This document shows, piece after piece, positions 60,264 to 64,000 of a stretch of 64,000 bases of DNA. The notes beneath the pieces are model-generated. The model had not been told where the DNA came from. It did no database searches and saw nothing but the letters and a program-made list of their open reading frames with translations. The position numbers and the translations under genes are program-made. Source of the DNA: Dehalococcoidia bacterium (GTDB taxonomy: Bacteria > Chloroflexota > Dehalococcoidia > Lucifugimonadales > Lucifugimonadaceae); the NCBI GenBank assembly GCA_028285005.1, contig JANQQP010000004.1:179261-243260 (forward strand), written 5' to 3'. The first letter of the stretch is position 1. Every line of letters starts with the position of its first letter.

Positions 60264-61010
60264 ATGCACGTCGGGATTACTGGCGCAGAGGGGCGCATTG
60301 GTGGCTACCTGCGCGCCGGACTCGCTGATTCACATCAGATCAAGTCGTTCACTCTGACTTCTCAAGAGTTCGACTCCACTGTTGTCGATATTTCGGACGC
60401 CGACGCGATGAACGGTCTCTTTTCGGGTCTCGATGCCGTGATTCACCTTGCTGGCGATCCCAGTCCTGCCGGCAGCTGGGAGAGCATGCTCAAGAACAAC
60501 ATCATCGGAACCTTCAACGTGTTGGAAGAGTCTCGGCGTGCAGGTGTCAAGAAGGTGGTGTTTGCGAGCACGAACCACACGCAGCACGGCGAAACGATGG
60601 GCGCATCTCCGGAGATCCTCGACGTTTCGAATCCGATCATGCTGCGCCTCGGCGACTACTTTAATCCGAGCTCGATCTACGGCGCGTCGAAGGCGACGGG
60701 CGAGGTTTACGGCAAGCTGTTCGCACGCCACCACGGCGTGAAGTTCGTTGCGATGAGGATTGGCGCGATCGGGGATGAGGACACTCCGATGCGGGCGGCT
60801 GGCAAGTCCTCGGAAGATTACGTCAGGGCAATGTGGCTCAGCCGCCGTGACCTGGTGACCGCGTTTCAGAAGGCCCTGGACACAGACAGAGACTTCACGC
60901 TGGCTTACGTGATTAGCAACAACGGCCGCCGTATCTTCGATCTGCGCGAGACCAATGAAAACCTAGGCTTCTACCCGCAGGACGACGCGGAGACCTTCTT
61001 CGGCAACTGA
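60264..61010 (+). CDS. NAD-dependent epimerase/uronate dehydrogenase-like
   Basis: A 248-residue extended SDR. MHVGITGAEGRIGGYLRAG is the Rossmann loop. IHLAGDPSPAGSWESMLKNNIIG and VVFASTNHTQHGE resemble bacterial uronate dehydrogenases, and SIYGASKATGEVYGKLF has the YxxxK pair. Oxidation of a hexuronic acid would fit the mannonate dehydratase genes nearby, though that link is inference. GGAG lies upstream of the ATG. Confidence 0.8.
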   Translation: MHVGITGAEGRIGGYLRAGLADSHQIKSFTLTSQEFDSTVVDISDADAMNGLFSGLDAVIHLAGDPSPAGSWESMLKNNIIGTFNVLEESRRAGVKKVVFASTNHTQHGETMGASPEILDVSNPIMLRLGDYFNPSSIYGASKATGEVYGKLFARHHGVKFVAMRIGAIGDEDTPMRAAGKSSEDYVRAMWLSRRDLVTAFQKALDTDRDFTLAYVISNNGRRIFDLRETNENLGFYPQDDAETFFGN

Positions 61011-61043
61011 GAAGTCCCGACGGCCAATGGCTCTGGTTGTGAT

Positions 61044-62522
61044 TTAGTTCTGCTCAACCGGTTTCGGCTTGGTTAGGAAGGAAAGGATCAGGCCGACCCC
61101 TGAGAACACGGTGACCAGGATAAACGCGGCCTTCCACCCGTCGATGAATGCTGTGCCTGCACCGGCGACCTCATCGATATCGCTCAACGGAATGTCAAAT
61201 CCGCGAGCCGTCATGATCCCAACGACTACGGCGGCCGCTACCGCCTGACCTGTCACGTTTCCTACGTTACGGGTCAGGTTCGTGAACGCTCCAACGACAC
61301 CGAAGCTTGAGCGGGGCACCGCGCCCATGATGATGCTGTTGTTGGGAACGTTCCAAAGTCCCATCGCCAGACCGTTCACGAACAGAACAACAGTGACGAC
61401 CCAGAACGGTGTAGTTTCTGTCGTCAGAACGAAGCCGACGCCCGTGGCCACCAGGATCAGGAAGCCTGCAACGCCGAATGGGCGTTCTCCGAACCTGTCA
61501 GACAGCCGTCCAGCGCTCTGCGCAGCAATCGCCATGCCAAGCGAAGACAGCAGAAGTATCAGTCCCGCCTCGATCTCCTCCAAGCCTCGGAGGCTGATCA
61601 GGTAGATCGGCATCAGGAAGCGCACTGCCGTTGTGCCGAGGAAGCCGAGGAAGCGTGTCAGCACGGCCATGCTGAAAACTGCGTTTCCGAACATGCGCAG
61701 TTGGAGCATCGGGGCGCTGGACCGCAGCTCCCAGAAAATGAAAGTTCCGAACAGCACGACTACTAGCGCCGTGCCACCGAGCATGATCGGCGAGCCCCAA
61801 CTTTCGGCCAACGGGTTGTTGATCAGGATCACGCCGGCGATGATCGCTGCGCCGGATAGAAAGGCTCCGACCCAGTCGAACGCTGGCCGCTCGCCTGTCT
61901 TCCGCTCGCTGACGATATTCTCGTCGAGGATGAAGTAACTCGCGAAAAATGCGAGGGCGATTGGCGGCACCAGCATCCAGAACAGCGCTTCCCAGTCGAA
62001 GAACTGCAACATCACTCCTGCGACTACAGGCCCCACCGCACCGCCGATAGCAACCGCGGTCGTCTGACTGCCTATCGCCTTACCGCGCTCTTCCGGTGGG
62101 AATACCGAAATGACCATGGCGGTGCCGACGGATTGGCTCATCGAGTTGCCAATCGCCATGACCACCCGGGCGAAGATGAGCAGGCCGAACACAGGTGCCA
62201 ACGCTGTGAAGACAGCGCCGCCCGCAAAGAAGATCAGGCCGATCATGTGAACGCGTTTTCGACCGATGATGTCTGCAAGCCTGCCCATCGGCATCATGAA
62301 CGCGCTGATGGTCAATGCCTGGGCGATCACGACCCATGACACGGCGCGTAGCGTCACGTTGAAGTCGTCTGCGATCGACTCAAGAGCGACGAACACCATG
62401 GACATGCTCATGACCATGGTGAAGAAGGAGATCCCTATGGCGCCGAACGCCTTCCACTTGTTGGCGTAAGTGGATGCAACATCGCCTGTGGCGTGGTCGG
62501 ATCGCGTGTCCGACGCGCTCAA
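61044..62522 (-). CDS. MFS transporter, DHA2 (14-TM) family
   Basis: A 492-residue integral membrane protein with about 14 hydrophobic segments. MGRLADIIGRKRVHMIGLIFFAGG is the MFS loop 2-3 signature (GxLaDrxGrkxxl). AIGSQTTAVAIGGAVGPVVAGVMLQ is the family motif C of drug:H+ antiporters. It most likely exports a small hydrophobic compound. The start is a TTG at 62522. It is convergent with the uronate dehydrogenase-like gene. Confidence 0.88.
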   Translation of the reverse strand: MSASDTRSDHATGDVASTYANKWKAFGAIGISFFTMVMSMSMVFVALESIADDFNVTLRAVSWVVIAQALTISAFMMPMGRLADIIGRKRVHMIGLIFFAGGAVFTALAPVFGLLIFARVVMAIGNSMSQSVGTAMVISVFPPEERGKAIGSQTTAVAIGGAVGPVVAGVMLQFFDWEALFWMLVPPIALAFFASYFILDENIVSERKTGERPAFDWVGAFLSGAAIIAGVILINNPLAESWGSPIMLGGTALVVVLFGTFIFWELRSSAPMLQLRMFGNAVFSMAVLTRFLGFLGTTAVRFLMPIYLISLRGLEEIEAGLILLLSSLGMAIAAQSAGRLSDRFGERPFGVAGFLILVATGVGFVLTTETTPFWVVTVVLFVNGLAMGLWNVPNNSIIMGAVPRSSFGVVGAFTNLTRNVGNVTGQAVAAAVVVGIMTARGFDIPLSDIDEVAGAGTAFIDGWKAAFILVTVFSGVGLILSFLTKPKPVEQN

Positions 62523-62609
62523 TTGGCGGTTGCCTGGAATATGGGGTCAGGCGCTAAGGGCATCGGAGGATATTACTCCTGCCGATGCGCCGGGTGCGTC
62601 GACCGATGC

Positions 62610-63599
62610 CTAGTGAGCGTCGAACAATGACGTGTCAGTCACTGTCTCGATCAATGACTGGATGTATCCAGTTGAGAACGCTCTCGCCCTGTGTCCGTAG
62701 TCTGAGTCTCCCGCGACTATCGGCGCGTGATCGTCCATGAAGAAGCCATCGAACCCGTTTTCGGCATAGATCCGCATCGCTCGATACATGTCCACGTATC
62801 CAGTGTTGATGAACTCCTCGTGGAACTTCGGCACGGTTCCGGACACATTGCGGAAGTGCACGTACACAACGCGCTTCCGCTTCACCAGGTACTCGATCAT
62901 GTTGTAGATCGAGTTCTCGCCGTCACCGTCTGCGCCCTCCATCTGTGAGAACGATCCCTGGCAGAGCAGGACCGAGTTGGCTGGGCTGTCGACGATGTTG
63001 ATTAGCCGCTTGTAACCCTCGAAATTGTGGACCAGCTGCGGGACGCCCGCGATTGTTGGCATCGGCGGATCGACCGGGTGAATGCCGATCCGTACACCGT
63101 TTTCCTCTGCCACAGGAGTGATCGTCTTCACCCACGTTTCGAGGCATTCCCATGCGCGTTCGAGCGAAAGGTCCCACTCCAGGACGTTCGGCCAGTCCTC
63201 TTTCGCGGCATCGTACGCAGTGCCGCTTGCCCCGGCGCGAATCTCTTCAAATCCTGTTCGGTAGAAGCGCGGGTATCGCCAACTCATCGTGTAGATCGGA
63301 ATTCCGGCACGGCCAATGTTCCGAATCGTGTGGACCATGTTCTCAAGCTGCTCATCGAAGCGAGGCCCACCTGCGATGATGTGGTGCCGCATGTCGATCG
63401 GCGTGTTTTCGATCGCCGAAAGCTTGAGTCCGTATTCCTCGACCTGGTTCTTGAGCGCGACGAGATCAACAAGCTCCCAGCGGCCGTTCTTCACCGGCAC
63501 CGGCGGCGTGTTTATCACTACATCCTGGATGCCGAGCTGCGCAGCAAAGCGCAGGAACTGACGATCGGCGGCTCCGCCTTTTCCAAGTCCGATTCTCAT
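62610..63599 (-). CDS. Mannonate dehydratase-like protein
   Basis: A 329-residue TIM-barrel protein of the UxuA/xylose isomerase-like class, which dehydrates D-mannonate to 2-keto-3-deoxygluconate. Marks are RIGIHPVDPPMPTIAGVPQL (His), LLCQGSFSQM, YVHFRNVSGTVPKFHEEFIN (His/Arg) and GFDGFFMDDHAPIV (Asp/His). It starts on the last bases of the next gene (ATGA overlap at 63596-63599), so the two are coupled. Sugar-acid breakdown is the likely role. Confidence 0.8.
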   Translation of the reverse strand: MRIGLGKGGAADRQFLRFAAQLGIQDVVINTPPVPVKNGRWELVDLVALKNQVEEYGLKLSAIENTPIDMRHHIIAGGPRFDEQLENMVHTIRNIGRAGIPIYTMSWRYPRFYRTGFEEIRAGASGTAYDAAKEDWPNVLEWDLSLERAWECLETWVKTITPVAEENGVRIGIHPVDPPMPTIAGVPQLVHNFEGYKRLINIVDSPANSVLLCQGSFSQMEGADGDGENSIYNMIEYLVKRKRVVYVHFRNVSGTVPKFHEEFINTGYVDMYRAMRIYAENGFDGFFMDDHAPIVAGDSDYGHRARAFSTGYIQSLIETVTDTSLFDAH

Positions 63600-64000
63600 C
63601 GTCGCTGTCCTCCAACCGGTCCGCAGTACGCTGGTTCTTTCTCAACAGCCTCAATCACGCCCTGGATGTAGCCCTGTGCGAACAGGCGCGACCTGTAGCC
63701 ACCGAGATTTCCTGGGAACTCGGCGTCGTCCAGCATGATCGGGCAGTGGTCGTCGATGAAGGTTCCCTTGTAGCCCGCGTCCCTGTAGGTGCGCATGGCT
63801 CGCTTCATATCCACGTATCCGGTGTTGATGAACTCCTCGTTGAACTTCGGCGCCTTGCCGGAGACGTTTCGAAAGTGGACGTAGAGAACTTTGTTCCGCG
63901 AGGCGAAGTACTCGATCATCTCGTAGATGTCCTCGCCGGGCATCTCTGAGAACGTGCCCTGGCAGAACTCGATAGCGTTGTAGTCGGAGGGAACGACCTC
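63596..64000 (-). CDS. Mannonate dehydratase-like protein, C-terminal part
   Basis: Only the last 134 codons lie in the window; the gene continues past its right edge. YVHFRNVSGKAPKFNEEFIN, GYVDMKRAMRTYRDAGYKG and FIDDHCPIML match the neighbouring gene product closely, so the two are tandem paralogues. The overlapping ATGA junction shows they form one transcript. Confidence 0.8.
   Translation of the reverse strand, partial: EVVPSDYNAIEFCQGTFSEMPGEDIYEMIEYFASRNKVLYVHFRNVSGKAPKFNEEFINTGYVDMKRAMRTYRDAGYKGTFIDDHCPIMLDDAEFPGNLGGYRSRLFAQGYIQGVIEAVEKEPAYCGPVGGQRR

Noticed and set aside
1-64000. Insertion sequences, transposases, integrases or rRNA genes
   Set aside because: I looked for typical transposase, tyrosine or serine recombinase motifs in the larger products and for rRNA-like sequence, and found none.

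Overview
The window looks like a piece of a compact, roughly 57% GC bacterial chromosome, most likely a Chloroflexota member of the SAR202/Dehalococcoidia kind. That placement is inference from gene content and was not tested by phylogeny. It rests on many single-copy catabolic enzymes with no pathway operons (HpcH/HpaI aldolase, phytanoyl-CoA dioxygenase, two amidohydrolases, DUF362, M24 and M81 peptidases, RraA, sarcosine oxidase, tandem mannonate dehydratases), frequent TTG starts behind good Shine-Dalgarno sequences, and very tight packing. Seven convergent gene pairs overlap by exactly four bases at their stop codons, five of them through the palindrome CTAG.

Layout. 1-13.4 kb: catabolic and housekeeping genes (PPOX-family FMN protein, type II methionine aminopeptidase, aldolase, PhyH, YceI-like lipoprotein, amidohydrolase, DUF362, RRM protein, RsmC-like methyltransferase, hydroxyacid dehydrogenase, gamma-glutamyltransferase, 3-hydroxyisobutyrate dehydrogenase-like). 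13.4-17.6 kb: a DNA-binding regulator with a likely operator, then a phosphatidylinositol module (inositol-3-phosphate synthase, PimA-like glycosyltransferase, phosphatidylinositol-phosphate synthase). 17.6-29.7 kb: a phosphodiesterase-like hydrolase, a surface metallopeptidase, ammonium transporter plus P-II protein, three tRNAs, a CAP-domain protein, an M24 peptidase, peroxiredoxin and MTA phosphorylase. A fourth tRNA (Leu-UAA) lies at 29.8 kb.

29.9-58.7 kb is the unusual part. Genes for a tailed-phage particle are present and open: scaffold-like protein, major capsid protein, terminase large subunit, portal, several tail or adhesin-like proteins, and a small ORF resembling a terminase small subunit. 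They lie in at least four separated blocks on both strands, with ordinary host genes between them (CinA-family amidase, glutaredoxin, NifU-like protein, a selenoprotein, sarcosine oxidase, DinB/maleylpyruvate-isomerase-type proteins, a hydroxyacid dehydrogenase, RraA, an M81 peptidase, DUF899, an SDR). I see no integrase, replication, lysis, tail-tube or tape-measure gene. A domesticated phage, possibly a gene-transfer-agent-like particle, fits best; a rearranged prophage or a misassembly are the alternatives.

Inside this region, 43156-44799 reads as one 547-residue selenoprotein of the UGSC family: an in-frame UGA is followed directly by a perfect 8-bp hairpin placed as in bacterial SECIS elements. 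58.7-64 kb returns to catabolism: a haloacid dehalogenase, two NAD-dependent epimerases, an MFS exporter and two tandem mannonate dehydratase paralogues, the second cut by the window edge.
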